The notes beneath the pieces were generated by a model. It ran no database searches. It had not been told where the DNA came from and worked only from the letters and a program-made list of their open reading frames with translations. This document shows, piece after piece, positions 37,370 through 51,752 of a DNA stretch of 64,000 bases. The stretch is taken from the NCBI GenBank assembly GCA_003415625.1, contig PYIU01000004.1, positions 3,844,001 through 3,908,000 on the forward strand, given 5' to 3'. Source of the DNA: Aquanectria penicillioides (Eukaryota; Ascomycota; Sordariomycetes; Hypocreales; Nectriaceae). Positions within the stretch are counted from its first letter, which is position 1; the number at the start of each line of letters is the position of its first letter. A program made the position numbers and the translations under genes.

Positions 37370-37375
37370 TAATAA

Positions 37376-39979
37376 ATAAAGGTTATATTTATATAGCTAT
37401 TATATTAATAATTAATAATAAAAATAATAGTAATAATATATATTAAAATATTCTTTTATTAATAAAATTAAATATTATAGTATTAAATTTAATATAAAAG
37501 AAAAAGATATAGCAATAAGGCAATCTAAAGATAGTTTTATAGCCTTAAAAAGGATTATTATTAAAGGTATATTTTAATGCTATTAATAGTACTTTAAGTA
37601 ATATAAATATTAAAGAATTAATACTATTTAAAGCTATTATTATTAATACTTTTAGGCAAAAAAAGCAAAAATCTTTTAAAGTATTAATTTTATATTTAAG
37701 CTAAAGCTAAAAATAAAGTTAATATAAAAGATTTTAATAAAATTATTATAATTAAGTTTATAGTTAGATTTAATTTATTTAAGCTAAATTTAATTAATTT
37801 TAATTTATTTAACTTTAATTAAATTATATTTAAGTAAATAAAAGCTATTATTTAATAAATTAATATTAAGTTCTTTTTTATAAAATAGATATAAATAAAT
37901 TAAATTATAATATATTTAATATAATAAATTAATTTAATTAAAATTTTATAGAAAATAAATAGGCATTTAATAAGCTTAATTAATATATATCTATTTCTTA
38001 AAGTAAAAAAGTATTATTAATATAGAACTTTTACTATATACTTTATAATAGAACTATAATATTAATATAAATATATAAAATATATTATTATAAATTCTTA
38101 AAAGTTAAACTAAAGAAGATTTAATAGACTATTTAAATAAAGCAAAAAGTAAATAATATATTATAGTTTAATTATATACTATTTTTTTATTTTATATACT
38201 TTTCTTTAGGTTAGCTAATTATAGCTTATAAAAATTATTTTATTTAATTTAAAAAATATAAATTAACTATAATTAATTAAGTTTATTAATAGTTATATTA
38301 TAATTATATATATCTAAAAGAACTTTAAGATTTATTATGAATAAAAAAGAAATTAATTATATTAAATATTTAGTTTAAATAGATTATATAATATAATATA
38401 GCTATTAATAGTAATAATAATAATAGCTAATAAAAAGAAAGGAAAATATAATATAAAAAGTAAATTAAAGGTTTTATTTTTATCTTTTTATATAATATTT
38501 AAAATATAGCAATAAAAGTGCTTTTATATCTATTTATTAAAGCGCTTAATTAAGTTTATATTTTATAGAATAGGCTTTATTAATTAAAGCTATAGAATCT
38601 TTTAAAGTTACTATTAATATAAAAATAAAAGATAAAAAGAGCTTTAATATAATTAAAAAGAAATAATTAGCACTATAAAGATATTAAGATTAATCTTTAA
38701 AAGATAAATAAATATAGAGCACTAAAGTATAATATCCTTAATATTATTTATTAATTAATAAAGCATAAAGAGCTATTTAAAATTAAATAAGTATAAAAAG
38801 TATATATAGTGCCTATAAGTAATTAAGGCTTAAATGCTAAAGTAAGGCCTATTACTATTTAAGATATTTTTTTTAAATTATATAAAGTAAATAAATTTAA
38901 TTTTAATAAAAATAAAAATAGTAATAATAATAGTAATAATAATAGTAGTAATAGTAATAATAGGCTAAATATATATAAAAAAGGAAAATAGTAATAATTT
39001 AAATAATAATAATTATAGTAATATATTAATATTAATAGGCAATAATAGTTAAAAAAATTATAATGGAAAATTAATAAAAGAGATTATTTTATTAAGGATA
39101 TTTAATTTTAATTTAATACTAAAAGTAATTAATATTAAAAAGTTATAGTTCTTTTATAATACTTTAGGTATTAATTTAAAAAAAAAGAAAGGTAAATAAA
39201 TAGGGATTTAATAAAGAAATTAAAATAAATATAATTAATATAAATATAATTAATATACTTTTAGTAGATTATTAAATTCTATTTATAGGTTTAATAAATA
39301 TTTAAGAGGTATTAGGATTAAAACTATATATTTATATTATTTATAGGGCTTAATTTATTAATTTTTAAAACCTATAGTTTTTTTTAAAAGCTTTTTTAAC
39401 TATATTTCCTTATAGGTTTAATAGGCTATTTTTTAAATAAAAAAGGTACTATTAGAGATAAAAGTAAAAAGGAGAGCAAAAAGGAAGTTAAGAAAGTATA
39501 AATAATATAAATAATAAATAAATAGGCAAAAGGGAATAATAATAGTAAAGTATATAAAGTATATAGTATTTATTGCAATCTATATTTCTATTAATTATTA
39601 ATAGCTTTTAAATTAAACCTTAATTTAAGTATAATAGTAATAATAGCTTTTAAAGTAAAAATAATAATAATAGTAATAATAAGTAAAATAATAATAATAA
39701 TTAAAATAGTAATATAAAAGCTACTTTTATATCTTAGGACTTAATATTAAAGATATAGATAAAGATAGTTCTTTACTAATATAGCAATTATACTATTTAC
39801 TATTAAATATTTTTTTTTTAATATAATAGTATAGATATAAAATTAAAGAGTAAGTATAATAAGTATAGAAAAAGGCTCCTTTAAAAGATTAAATAGCTAT
39901 TATAGAAAATAATAGCTAAAAGAATAAAAGTAGCTAAAATAGACCTTAAAAATATAAAATAATAAAGAATAAATAGATA
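37376..39979 (+). pseudogene. Helitron 2, 5' part: N-terminal Rep region, decayed
   Basis: Plus-strand frames carry only TAA/TAG stops. An Asn/Ser-rich linker occurs at 38910-38970, like that in Helitron 1 Rep. The frame entering LINE B (positions equal to 2 modulo 3, ending KIIKNKxI just before 39980) continues in the same frame at 46616 as KELIxSILIYSF. Together these match the Helitron 1 Rep segment before its L-N-P motif. The exact start of the Helitron is not visible, and a frameshift occurs between about 39600 and 39840. Confidence 0.6.
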
Positions 39980-40019
39980 TAAACACTTTTGCCTTTAGAC
40001 TTGCAATTGCTTATAGCTA

Positions 40020-41550
40020 TCCTAAACTACCTTTAAAATATCTAAAACTACAATCAATCGATTCCTTATGCTAGATTACCCCTAGCTACAATAGCACATT
40101 AGGAGCATAGCGCTAACACTACAGCCCTTCTAATAGTCATTAATTTAAAAAGATATAGCATTAAAAATAGCTAATATAACCCCCTTTCTACTACTAGCCA
40201 ATATAGCAGTATACTTAAAATAAATAAAGCAATAAAAGCCAATAAGAGCCTTATAACTAATAAAAATAAAGAAGCCTATAAAGCTATTATTAAGATTATT
40301 CTATCTTACCTTCTTAAAGCAGTTTAAAAGGTATTTTAAATCTATATTAATGTATATAAAATGCACTTTTGCCCCCCTTTAAGACTAATATAACCTTTAA
40401 AAAGAGACTTACTAATAAAATTACTGCTACTATAATAACTGCTATTACTATAGCAGTAATAGCCGCTTTAGCTAATTTAGGCTCCTTTTCTTTTTAGCCA
40501 ATATAATAGTTTTATGCATTAGTTCTTTTATATAGCCTTATACCTATAAATACTGAAATTAATAAGTATATAATATATAGCTGCATTAAGCATAAGGTTA
40601 CTATTTGCATTAAGGATGCCCCTAAAGATATTAAAAACTATACTTTAATGGAAATTGTATAAATAGTAAATTAAGCCTATAGCAATTCCTATATAGTTGC
40701 AGTATACTGCCTTTTTAATAGGGATATAGTTCTTACCTTTCTTACCTTAAAATAGGCTAAAGCCTTTTATAATAAAGAATAGATAGCTATAGTATTTAGG
40801 AATAATGCCCTTTTAGCTCTTTTAACCTTTACTATTTTAATAAAAGGAATTTAAATTAAATCTATTCTTAATAATATAAATAAACTTATTAAAACTATTA
40901 ATAATGCTAATACCTTAAAAGTTAGTAAGGTAAAGCCTATTTAAGCCTAAAATAGCATTACTATAAAAATAAACTTAATTCTTTATATTCTATTAATTAA
41001 AGAAGCTAATAGCCTATATAATAATAGGCTTTTCTTTAATATAGAACTCTATAATTATAAACCCTTTAATAAAGGATTAAAACTTACTTAATGCTTTTAA
41101 TGCTATAAGTATAGCTATATTATAAGAAACTATTAATCTACCCTAATCTATAGCTAATATAGTAGCTTAATATATAATAATTGCTTTATTAAAAAAGAAG
41201 AAATCCTTTATTGCTATACTCTATATTATAAAGACTATTTAGCCTAAAGCTATATCTATTTTATAATAAAAAAGTATTAAATCTATATAAAAGAAGAATA
41301 TTATAAATAATTAATAAAATATAAAGAATGCACTTTAATATAGTAAAACTCTCTTTACTTGTAATAAAATAGCTTTTTTAAGAACCCCCCCTTTATAGCT
41401 CCCCCCTTTACTAAAAGAGTTAGCTAACCCTTAGGATTTATAAATAAACAATACTGCACTTTATTTAGCGCTTTCCCTTTCTTTAGTGCCTATACCCTAT
41501 TGCTACTATTTATTAAATTAACCCTTTTATTTATATTTAATTAATATAGA
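40020..41550 (+). pseudogene. LINE B ORF1 (Gag-like, zinc knuckles), decayed
   Basis: A CX2CX4HX4C knuckle is recognisable at 41092-41133: TGC, TGC, then TAT where His stood and TAT where the last Cys stood, in the context K-Y-x-x-I-x-R-N. Further Cys codons follow to about 41190. The frame (1 modulo 3) differs from ORF2. The product would package the element RNA. The start is not determinable because of TAA/TAG changes. Confidence 0.75.
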
Positions 41551-41599
41551 TCCTATTTTAAAATATATATTGCTATTTTAGATTAATCTATTAAGTGCT

Positions 41600-44500
41600 A
41601 TATACCTATAATAAATATAATGCAATTGCACTTTTTAAACTAGCTAAAAATTAAAGAATTAATACTTTAGTAAACCCTAAAAGATTAAACTATACTATAA
41701 TCTATTACTTAAGCTATATAGCTTTCTATATATATAAATAATATAGACTAAAAACCTAAATCTATTAAGCTAAAGAAGATTAAATTAATATTAATTTTAA
41801 GCATTATTATATAAAAATAATTATAGTATATAACCCCTTAAGAGGTAAGGGAAACTTAAGGGCAATATGCACTTTAGCTAATCTTACTTTAGCCCCCTAA
41901 ATAATTATAATTAAAGACTTTAATCTATACTACTTAATTTAGAACTGCTATAAAAGAACTACTCTATATAGCCTAATCTTTTTAATAGAGATGCAATAGC
42001 TAAATATAGCTTTAATAACCCCCTATAGAATAGTAACTTAAAAAGCTAATAATATTAAAAATAGTACCTTTAATTTAGTTTAGGCCTTAAAGGATAGCTA
42101 TACTATTTATTTAGGCCCTAACTATAATTTAAATAGCTTTAATTATATTCTATAGTAAATATATATTAAACCCTTTATAGATATATTGCCTTCTTTTCTA
42201 TTAGACCTTTAGCCTATAGTATTTAACTAATATATAATAAACCCTAAAAAGGCTAAACTTAAGGTATAAATTACCCTCTATTAGACTTTAGGCAAAATAA
42301 CCTTTATATAATAGTTAAAATAGGCAATTAAATAGCTAACTTAAAAACTATACTAAATTACTTAATATACTACCTTAATATAAAGGCAACTTAAGCCTAA
42401 CTGCAATAATTAATAGAACTAGCCTATTATAAAGGCTATCTATTAATTTAAATAAGCATAAAGATATATATAATGCAATAATATAGTAATTAATTAGCTA
42501 GAACTATAAGAAGTAAGCAATAAGCAAAAGGCTTATATAGCTAGGGCTAGGCAAATAGCTTAATGCAATACTTTATTTAAAGCTAAAATAGAAAAAGGTA
42601 TAGGTAGCTAAAAGAAACTTTAGAACTTAAAGAAATAGGCATAACTTTAGAGTAGGATTGCCTTAGCCCTACCTTAGCTCCTCTCTCTTAATTGCCTTAA
42701 GTAAGACTCTTTAGCTATAAGCCATACTAAAAAGGCAACTGTATTAATAAAATGCTTCTTCCTTAAACCTTAAGTAAATAATTAAGATATTAAACCTATT
42801 ATAATAGACCTTATAATATAATCTATAGAAGTAAATTAAATGCTATAAAATGCTAAGGACCTAATATAGAATTGTATTAAACTCTATAAGCTAGTATATA
42901 TACTCTTTAAAATCTAATTGTAGAAAGCTTTTAGTAGTAATAAATTCCCTATTGGCTTCCTTAAAGCATATAGTAAGCCCTTTCTAAAAGCCCTTACTAC
43001 TATTATAAATGCAAGTATTGCACTTAAGCACTTTTTGTATTGCTTTTATTATATAATTGCTATTATTATTCTTAAGCTAAATAAAATAATAGCCTAAAAA
43101 TGCATAGCATTTAAATAAAAACCTATCTCTTTCTTTAATATTATTAATAAAGTAATAAAATTAATAATAACCTAATAAATAGTAATAATAGCTAAAAGCC
43201 TAAATATATTTTTTAATAGTTAAATAGGGAATAGGCCTTAAAAGTCTATTAAGCTTGCCCTTATAGTTATAGTAGAAGCAGTATATATAGTATAGGCCTA
43301 TAGTAAAATAGCATTACTTCTTTAATTAAACTTTACTATAGCCTTTAATTTAGTTAATTATAAAAGGCTTATTGCTACCCTTTATAATTAAGGCTTTTTA
43401 TAATAGCTATTAGTTTAGCTTTTTAGCTATTTATTTAAGCGTTTAATATACCTTTAGTTTAATAATAAGTCCTTTAAACCTTATAGCATTAAGGCTAAAG
43501 TCCTATAGAGTTTGCCACTCTCCCCTATTCTCTTTATTCTATTTATATTAAGGCTCTATATAGCACTTAATAAAGTCCCTAAAATTATAATAATTAAATT
43601 TACTAATAATATAAATATATTTATATTTAGAAGTAATATAATAGAGATTTAGGCTTAACTTAAAGCTATATAAATAGTATATATATTTTAGGCTTTTATT
43701 AATAGTATAACCTTTAAACCTATTAAAGCTTAGCTCCTTTACTTTTTCTACTAGCATTAAGGGCATTAGGTCTAACTAACCTTTACCTAAAATACAATTT
43801 AACTATAGAAATTATACTATTTCCTTAAATTATAGCTATATAGAAAACTACTTTAAGGCCTATATATCTTTAAGCTTAAGGGAAAACTTAAATACTAGAG
43901 ATAGGCCCTTACTGCCCTTACTATAAGCATATAGGGAGTAAACCTTAAGGCTGCCTATATAATATATATATATATAATTAAATCTACAATTGCCTATAGC
44001 GCTAGTATATACTATTCCCTAATAAAAAGGGGCAGTAACCTAAAAGGGATTGCTAAAGCCCTATTAATTAAATAGACTTAAGCCCTATATATTATTAAAG
44101 AAAGCTATAGGGCTATCTTAATTAAACTGCTAGAAAGTAAGCTTAAAATCCCTTTATTAAATATATACCTTAATAAATAACTTGCTTAATTTTAAGGCTA
44201 GCTTTAAACTTAAGGCATTAAGAGACTTATCCTTTTTATAATTGTATTAATAATGCATTAGATCTATTATTATTACTATAATAGCCCTTAATATAAATTA
44301 ATATAAAAATATAAAAAGTGGCTTATTAATTAGCTTTTTAATAGAGAATATAAAGAAAACTAAAAGTTAATTAAAGACTAAATATTAGCTAACTAAAGGC
44401 ATTAATAGAAATAAGCTAAATATAAGTCTTATAAATAGTATATTAATAATAAAATAAAGGCAGCTAAAATCTTTTTACTTTATATAAAAGAGAAAACTAT

Positions 44501-45000
44501 TTGCCTATATAAAGGACTAAAAAAGTATAAAAGCTCCTTATTTATTTAAATGCAAATAGATTGCATTAAACTTTAGGGATTCCTTTTCTAAAGAAAAGTC
44601 CTTAAGGTAAGTATACCTTAATGCTAGTGCAAAAATACTATTAAAACAATTAGCTATATTATACTATATTGCTTGTTTTATTTTAGCTAAAAGAAAACTC
44701 TATTTAGTTTACTTTATAACCTTTTTAAGCTTAAATAATACCTATTTAAAGCTTAAACTATATATTGCCTTATTAAATAGCTAGCCTATCTATATATTAT
44801 ACTATACTATAAGCTAGCTATTAAGCTATATTTAATTTAAAATATACTTACTTTTATATTGCTTTTACCTTTTAGCAATTCTTTTATTTAAGCACTTTAA
44901 CTTCTCTATTAAAAGAGAAATTAATATATCTAAAAAAACCCCCTTTAAAAAGGGGAAAAAATTAGCCTACTATATAAATAATATACTAAAGCCTACCCCC
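41600..45000 (+). pseudogene. LINE B ORF2 (endonuclease, reverse transcriptase), decayed
   Basis: A single frame (positions equal to 0 modulo 3) holds the endonuclease motif K-D-F-N-L-Y-Y at 41913-41933 (originally GDFNLHH). It also holds the RT S-L-P-L-S-P-I-L-F box at about 43509-43535 and the catalytic F-T-N-N at 43599-43610. Both Asp codons there were lost by GAT to AAT. The LINE C-terminal motif P-L-L-N-I-Y-L-N-K starts at 44151. All stops are TAA/TAG. It would have nicked the target and reverse-transcribed the RNA there. The minus-strand frame at 43548-43766 is a shadow. Confidence 0.88.
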
Positions 45001-45309
45001 TCTAATAGTTAAGTCTTTACCTTAGCCCTATTTAAACCTTACCCCTATTTACTGCTACACCCAATCTATACCTACTTGCCCTAGCAATACTACTTACTTT
45101 AAGTCTATATTCTCCCTAAAAGATATAAGATCTATTTTATTCTCTTTACTATCCCCCTTTCTATCCTTCTCTATACTGTCCTCCCCCTTATCCTTAAGCC
45201 CTCCCTATTTTAATTCCCCTTTAGCTCTTCTAAAGCTTAAGCTATTGCTTAAAGAGTTATACTAAACTTTAGTCTTTACTATTAATATTAGCTAACTTAA
45301 ACCTATATT

Positions 45310-45980
45310 AAAACTAATACTATTTACTATTATTATTGCTTTTAGGCACTATCTATTCTTAAATAGCTTTAGCCCCTTTAACTAAAAAAGGCAATATAGC
45401 TATTAAGCTCTTAAAAGCTATAGCTATATAATTAACTTTATTAATTAGCTTATAGAGCTAATTAGCACTAAAACTTATAGTTAAAACTATAGAAATGGCT
45501 TAAAAGCACGCTTAAATTGCCCTCCTTTTAGCCTAAATAGCCTTAGCCCCTAACTGCTAAAGCTTCTTCTTCTATAACCTATATTAGCATTATGCCTATA
45601 GCAAAACTAAACTAAGCTATACTTACTATAGCTATTCCCTTTTGCAATACTACTATTAATATATAGGCATTAGCCTTTACTAAATATAGCAATAGCTTAT
45701 ATAGCTTATATATATAGGTATAAGCTATATAGCTACTAGCCTTAATATCTTTTAATAGTTAGCTTCTTATAACTATAAAGGATAGAAACTATATATTAGC
45801 CTAATCCTAATATAAACTGTTCTCCCTATCTCTTACTATCTGTATAATATATATAAAATAGGGCAGATCCTACACTGCCCTTAAGATTAATATAGCACCC
45901 CCTACCCTAATATAGCCAGCTTAGCATCTTAATATCTATTAATATTAGCAAAATATAGTCTATAGCTACTATAGATATAT
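45310..45980 (+). other. LINE 3' block present in B and C, absent from A
   Basis: About 0.7 kb with frequent Gln/Leu/Tyr codons and TAA/TAG stops is shared with piece C (about 32380-32990, inverted) and missing from LINE A. It lies between the ORF2 end and the ATT array. It may be 3' untranslated sequence or the end of a further reading frame, but no domain was recognised. Confidence 0.5.
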
Positions 45981-45983
45981 ACT

Positions 45984-45985
45984 AC

Positions 45986-46062
<77 letters not shown>
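45984..46062. repeat. (ATT)n trinucleotide array in LINE B
   Basis: About 26 near-perfect ATT units. The flank to the right (TATACAATTAGCATA) matches the flank of the GTC/GTT repeat in LINE A (29870-29890). Confidence 0.92.
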
Positions 46063-46064
<2 letters not shown>

Positions 46065-46615
46065 ATTATTATTCTTAATTATATACAATTAGCATAAAAT
46101 AGCAATAGAAGCAGCAATTAGCATTTATATAAATTAAGTATTTTATATAAGCAATATATTAATAAAGTATATACTTAAAAATAATAGAAAGCTTTTATAA
46201 AGGTATATAAAAAAAAAAGAAAAGGAAAGAAAATAGGTATGCCTATAAAGTTTAAGAAATAATAATAGCAACACTTAAATAACTAGCAGCTAGCCAGCCG
46301 CTAGCTAGCGCTAGGTTAGCGCCCTACTCCTTGCAATAGGCCTATAGTATAGATAATCTAAACCTATTGCAGGCCTTACTTTTACTTTACTTACTAACCC
46401 TATAATTAGGTAAATAGAATATTTTAGTAATAGCACTAAATTAACCTTTAATCTAATGCTCCTTTATAGAGAACCTATATTAGGTCTAATATTATATTAA
46501 ATAAAGGTTTTTATTCTATTAGTATAGTTTTTTCCTTTATTTATATAGTATAAAAGCACTATTTACTTTATAGGTCTATAGAGTATTAATAAATAAATAA
46601 ATAAATAAATAGATA

Positions 46616-48000
46616 AAAGAGCTAATTTAATCTATTTTAATTTATAGTTTTTAGCAATTTATATTTTATAAATTTTAATTAAATATATAATAAAAAATTA
46701 AATTATTAATTATTAAATATAATCTTTTAGTAATTTAATTTACTATTAATTTAAATAATATTATAAACCTTATTAAGCTATAGCTTATAGAATATTAATA
46801 GTATATTAAAAATATTATTAAGCTATTTTTAATTTATTTTAATAATAATAAGAAAAAAAAGTATTTATTAATATTAAACTTAATAAGTTTAGCTATTTAC
46901 TTTTATTATAAATTATTTTTATTCTTAAAGTATTATATTAAAGTTAGCAAAAAGTTAGTTTTTAGTTAAATAAGTTACTATTTTATTGCTATTAAAACTA
47001 ATTAATATAGCTTGCTTTATATATATAATTTAATTTAGCTATATAAAAGTATTAACTTTAGCTTATTTATTAATATAAATAAAAATAATTTTTTAAAAAG
47101 CAATAAAGTATATTAAAAGAATATTATTTAATATTTAAATAGTATTTTTTATAAAGTAAATAAATAAGGTTTTATTTCTATATAATTATATATAGTATAT
47201 ATATATAAATAATAAAAAGTATTGAGTAAAATAAAATATAAAATAAAAAATAAATAAATAAATAAGTAAGTAAATAAATATTAATAAAAAAAGAGGCTAT
47301 TATAATTTCCTTTTATACTTTTTAAGTTTATTAATATAAAGTATTCTATATACTATAGAAGTATAGGACCTTAATAAGCTATTATTTTAAGTTACTATAA
47401 AATAAAAAATAGCTATATTTAATATATTAGCTTTAATTAATAATATAATAAAGCTATTAATAATATTTAATAAAAAGGTAAACTTTTATATAAAATTATT
47501 TTAAATTTATAAGCATAAAGCTATATATATTAAATATATACTTTAAAATAGAAACCTAAATTAATAATAGTAATAATAAAATATATATTAATTTAAATTT
47601 CTTAAATAATTAATAAAAAGAATAAAGTTTAATAAAAAAGGAGTTCTCTCTATTAAGCAATTCTATCTATTTCTAAATTACTAAAATAAATTAATAGCTA
47701 TAGGATTATAGTATAACTATAACTTAATATTTATTATAATGCAGTTTTATAGCTTATCCTTAATCTATTATTTAATTAACTATATAATAAAGGTAAAGGA
47801 TTTAATTTAAAAGCAAATAGTTATAGCTATAGAGCATCTCCCTATACTAAAAGAAGGGATTAGGATATAGGCAGCTAGAGCTATATCTATATTTATATTT
47901 GCATTTATATTTATATTTGCATTTATGCCTTTTTATATTTTAGTAAATAGTATTAATAATAATAGCAATATTATTTATATTTATATTAATACTTATATAA
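46616..48000 (+). pseudogene. Helitron 2 Rep, HUH part, decayed
   Basis: Directly after LINE B the frame (2 modulo 3) reads KELI...IYSF, then F-T-I-N-L-N-N-I at 46739-46762 (the WFTxNP motif). The HUH site follows at 47018-47026, now Tyr-Ile-Tyr, within S-L-L-Y-I-Y-N-L-I and preceded by Y-F-I-A-I-K-T-N. This context matches HUH sites of Helitron Rep proteins. The N-terminal part lies left of LINE B (37376-39979). Confidence 0.8.
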
Positions 48001-49099
48001 ATAATATTAGCAATTAAAAAGGCAATAGATCTATTAAGCAATAAAATAATAATAGTAATGCTTATATTAATATTAATAGTATAAAAGAAAATAAAACTTA
48101 TTAATTCCTTATAAAGATACTTAATTGCATTTTTATAGATTAAGCGCTATTAAAGGTTAAAGTAATTATTTATCTTTTAAAATATTTAATAAAGCTTTTA
48201 TATAATTATTATTAAATATATTTTAATATTAATAAGCTATATTAGCTTATATTACCTTTATATATATTTAGTATAAAAAGTTATACTATAATACTAAAGA
48301 CTTTAGTATTTCTTTTAAGCTTAAATGCCCTTTCTTAACTAAATAAATATAGTTTTTATATTAATGCAAAATGCATTTAATTATATTTATTTAAGGCTAT
48401 TTTAGCTTAAATTTTATTAATAAAAAGAAATAAAATAAAAGGTAATATTACTAAAAGTAAGCTAAAATATATTTTACTATACTTAATATACTATAAAGAG
48501 AGAGTTATTATATAATGCCTTTATTTTTAACGCTTAATTAATTAATTAATATTAATATTTAAGGAATTTCTTAAAGTAATAATTTAATACTTTAGCCTTT
48601 TTTTATTATAGTATTGCTTTATATTTAAATTATTATTAAGCAATATAAATGCAATTATTATTTAAAATAAGCAAAAATAAAATATATTAAAATAGATCTT
48701 TATTTTTATAGATAATATTTAATTATTAAAGTAATTAGCCTAAAATACTTAAAAGGATATATAATAATAGGCATTTATATTAAGGGATATTAAAATAGCT
48801 ATAAATAGCAATAAAGTATAGAAAGAAAATAAAGACTATTATAATAAAAATAATAGTAATAGCAATAATAATATTAATAGATTTTAAAATAATAATTTTA
48901 GCTAAATTATATATTTTATTAATATTATTTATATAATAGCTAATAGTAATTAAATTATAATAGAATTAAAGAAGCTAGCTTTAATGGTTTATAATTTTAT
49001 TAGGCTTTAAGGCATAATAAAAAGGGAAAAAAAGAGTAAAGATCTAAAGGAAAGTAAAAGGCAATAAAAAGAAAAAGAAAGAGAAGATTTAATATTTAT

Positions 49100-51150
49100 A
49101 GAAAATAGTAATACTAATAGCAACTAGACTTAAGTGCTTAATTTAAGTAGAATTATAGCTATTAAGGCTTAGCAATTAAGGCTATTAAAAGCAATAAAGC
49201 ATTAAATTTAAAGTATATAAAAAATAAATAAAAGAAAAGAAAACAAAAAAAAAAGAAAAGGCATTAAAATAGTAATAAAAGCAATAAAAAAAGTAATATT
49301 ATTATTATTATATAGTTCTATAGTTATAATTAAGTAGGCATTTATATTTATAGTTATAACCTTTAAAATAAATATTATTTTATAATTTATATTTAATAAG
49401 CAATAAGCTATTATCTTTTTATTAATCTATTAATATATTTAGCTTATAAAAAGCAATAGTAATACTATTAATAGTTTTAATATTAAAGAGAATAAATACC
49501 TTTAGTAATTATATTAATTCTTTAGCAATAAAGGCAATATAAATAAGTCTTAAATAATTAAGGCAATAATAAAGCTTTTTATTAAATAAAGTATATTATA
49601 TTAGCTATTAATAATTACTATATTAAATATAATAATAGTAAGTATTAATAGTATTACTATTTATTTAGCTTATAGCCTTACTATTAATAGATCTTTATTA
49701 TTATTATAGTAAAACTATAATGCAATAGATAAAGAGTTAATTAGCTAATAGTAAATAGTAAGTAAATCTATATAGATATTATAAAGAGATAAATAAATGC
49801 TTATTATTAATAAAGTTAATATACTTAAGGCTAATATATTACTAAAGATTAATAATAAGCTTTATTATTTAATTAAATGCCTTAATAAAAGCTTTAAAAG
49901 TATTTTTATTATTTTATTTTATAGTAATTTTTATTAATTTAAGCTAATTATAAATAAAATATTTTTATTAAATAGCAATAAATTCTTATAGAACTAAAAT
50001 AAAAATTTATATAAATAGAATTATAATAAAGTATATATATTATAAAAGAAGTTTATAATAATAATAATACTTAAAGAATAAATCTATACTATTAAAGACT
50101 TTAAGCTATTTACTTTATTATATTATATTTATATAGGGACTTGAAATTATATTAATATTAATATATTTAATAGCTATTACTTTTAATTAAGGTATAAAAT
50201 CCTATAAAAAATAAATATTTTTATAGTTATATTATTAAACTAAAATTATTAAAACCTTAATATAAAGGTAGCTTTAGCCTTTTAAAGGTATATATAAAAG
50301 CTATTATATATCTTTTTATTTAAATATATTTAAATAAAAAATAATTATAATTATTTTATATAAATAAAGGCAATTATAATTTTAAGTTTAAATAATAATA
50401 ATAAAATCTTTATATTAGCTATATTTATATATATTCTTAATATATTAATAGTAATAATAAAAAATAAATACTAAAGCCTTAAGATTATTAATAATATAAG
50501 CTATATAACTATTTATATTATAATTAATTTAAAGTACTATAGCTAATAAATATTAAATAATATTATTATTTACTTTAGCCTTTTAATAGCTATTATACTA
50601 TTAATAGACTTAATAAAGGGCTATAACTTTATAGGCCTGCCTAAAGGTATATTAATGCTAATACTATTAAATAAAAGGATTAATTTAATAGTAAGAAAGT
50701 AGCTATAATAAAAGTATAAAGTATTATAGAAAAGTTTACTTTATATTACTGCCTTTATCTATACTAACTATAAGGTATAAGGTTAAATGCTAATTAAGGC
50801 TAGTCTTAAGCTTTATAATAGCTATATAATCTTAAATAAAAATAATAGTAAAAAAAAAGAAGTTAGTATTATAGTATAGTTAAAATGCAATCCTTATAGC
50901 TTATATATATAGCTATTATAATGCTAATTATTAAATAATATTATATTATTAGTAAAAATAAAGAAAAGAAATATAATTAATAATATAATTCTATAAAATA
51001 TAATAAAGGCTAAAGTTAAGCTTAATTAATTAAATAATAAAAAATTAGGCCTATATATTAAAGTAATAAATAAATTAATTAAGCTATAAAATAATAATAA
51101 TATTATTATTACTACTATTAATAGTAATAATAATAGTATAGATAATATAA
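49100..51150 (+). pseudogene. Helitron 2 Pif1-like helicase, decayed
   Basis: Walker A at 49524-49550 reads S-N-K-G-N-I-N-K-S in the frame 0 modulo 3, explained by G-to-A changes in GGxGGTGKS. Walker B (I-N-K-V-N-I-L-K, from IDEVSMLG) is at about 49803-49830. Motif III (S-N-F-Y-Q-F) is at about 49921-49940. The late motif L-T-I-R-Y-K-V-K (from LTIHKxQG) is at about 50758-50785. The Rep frame differs, so a frameshift or intron lies between. It would unwind DNA for rolling-circle transposition. Confidence 0.85.
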
Positions 51151-51752
51151 AGAATATAAAGATAGTTATTATAAAATAGCTTTTATATATATTTAAAAAA
51201 AAATTTAAAGAATAAAGGGTTTTTTAATTAAATTAAAATAAAATAATTATAGTTTTTTATACTATTTAAACTATTTAAATTATATACTTTATAAAACTTA
51301 AAGGTCTTTTTTTTTCTTTTTTAATTATTAAAGCTAAATATATAAAGTATAAAGTAAAGAATTAAAACTATAAAAAGCTATAAATATAAAGTATTAAAAA
51401 AGGCAATTAAATAAAAATAATTTAAATTACTTTATATAAATTAAATAATTAATTTTTATAATAATTAAAAAAGTAAAATAAAAATACTATAATAAGCTAT
51501 TATATATATTTATCTATTAAAACCCTTTATTTAATACTTTTAAAAATAGCTTAATATTTACTATTTATTAAAATAAAGATTTTTTATTTTAAAAGGCAAA
51601 AAGTTTACTATTTATATTATATAGTATTATATATATATAAACCCCCCTCTTCCCTAAAAGGCCTATTATATAATTTATTTTTAAATACCTCCTTAAGAGT
51701 TAAAACCCTATAATAATTAATTAAATAAATAAAAAGAAAGCTAAATTATATA

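Larger units (their letters stand above)
39980..46603 (+). mobile_element. LINE B, full-length non-LTR retrotransposon nested in Helitron 2
   Basis: A 6.6-kb element aligning with LINE A throughout. The 12-mer AATAAATAGATA lies before (39968-39979) and after it (46604-46615), the second copy merging with the (AAAT)n tail. Removing 39980-46615 makes the host Rep frame continuous, which supports both the limits and a 12-bp duplication. It is less mutated than LINE A in most of its length and keeps one frame from endonuclease to C-terminus. Confidence 0.88.

Noticed and set aside
43548..43766. 72-residue minus-strand frame
   Set aside because: It is antisense to the LINE B reverse transcriptase catalytic region.
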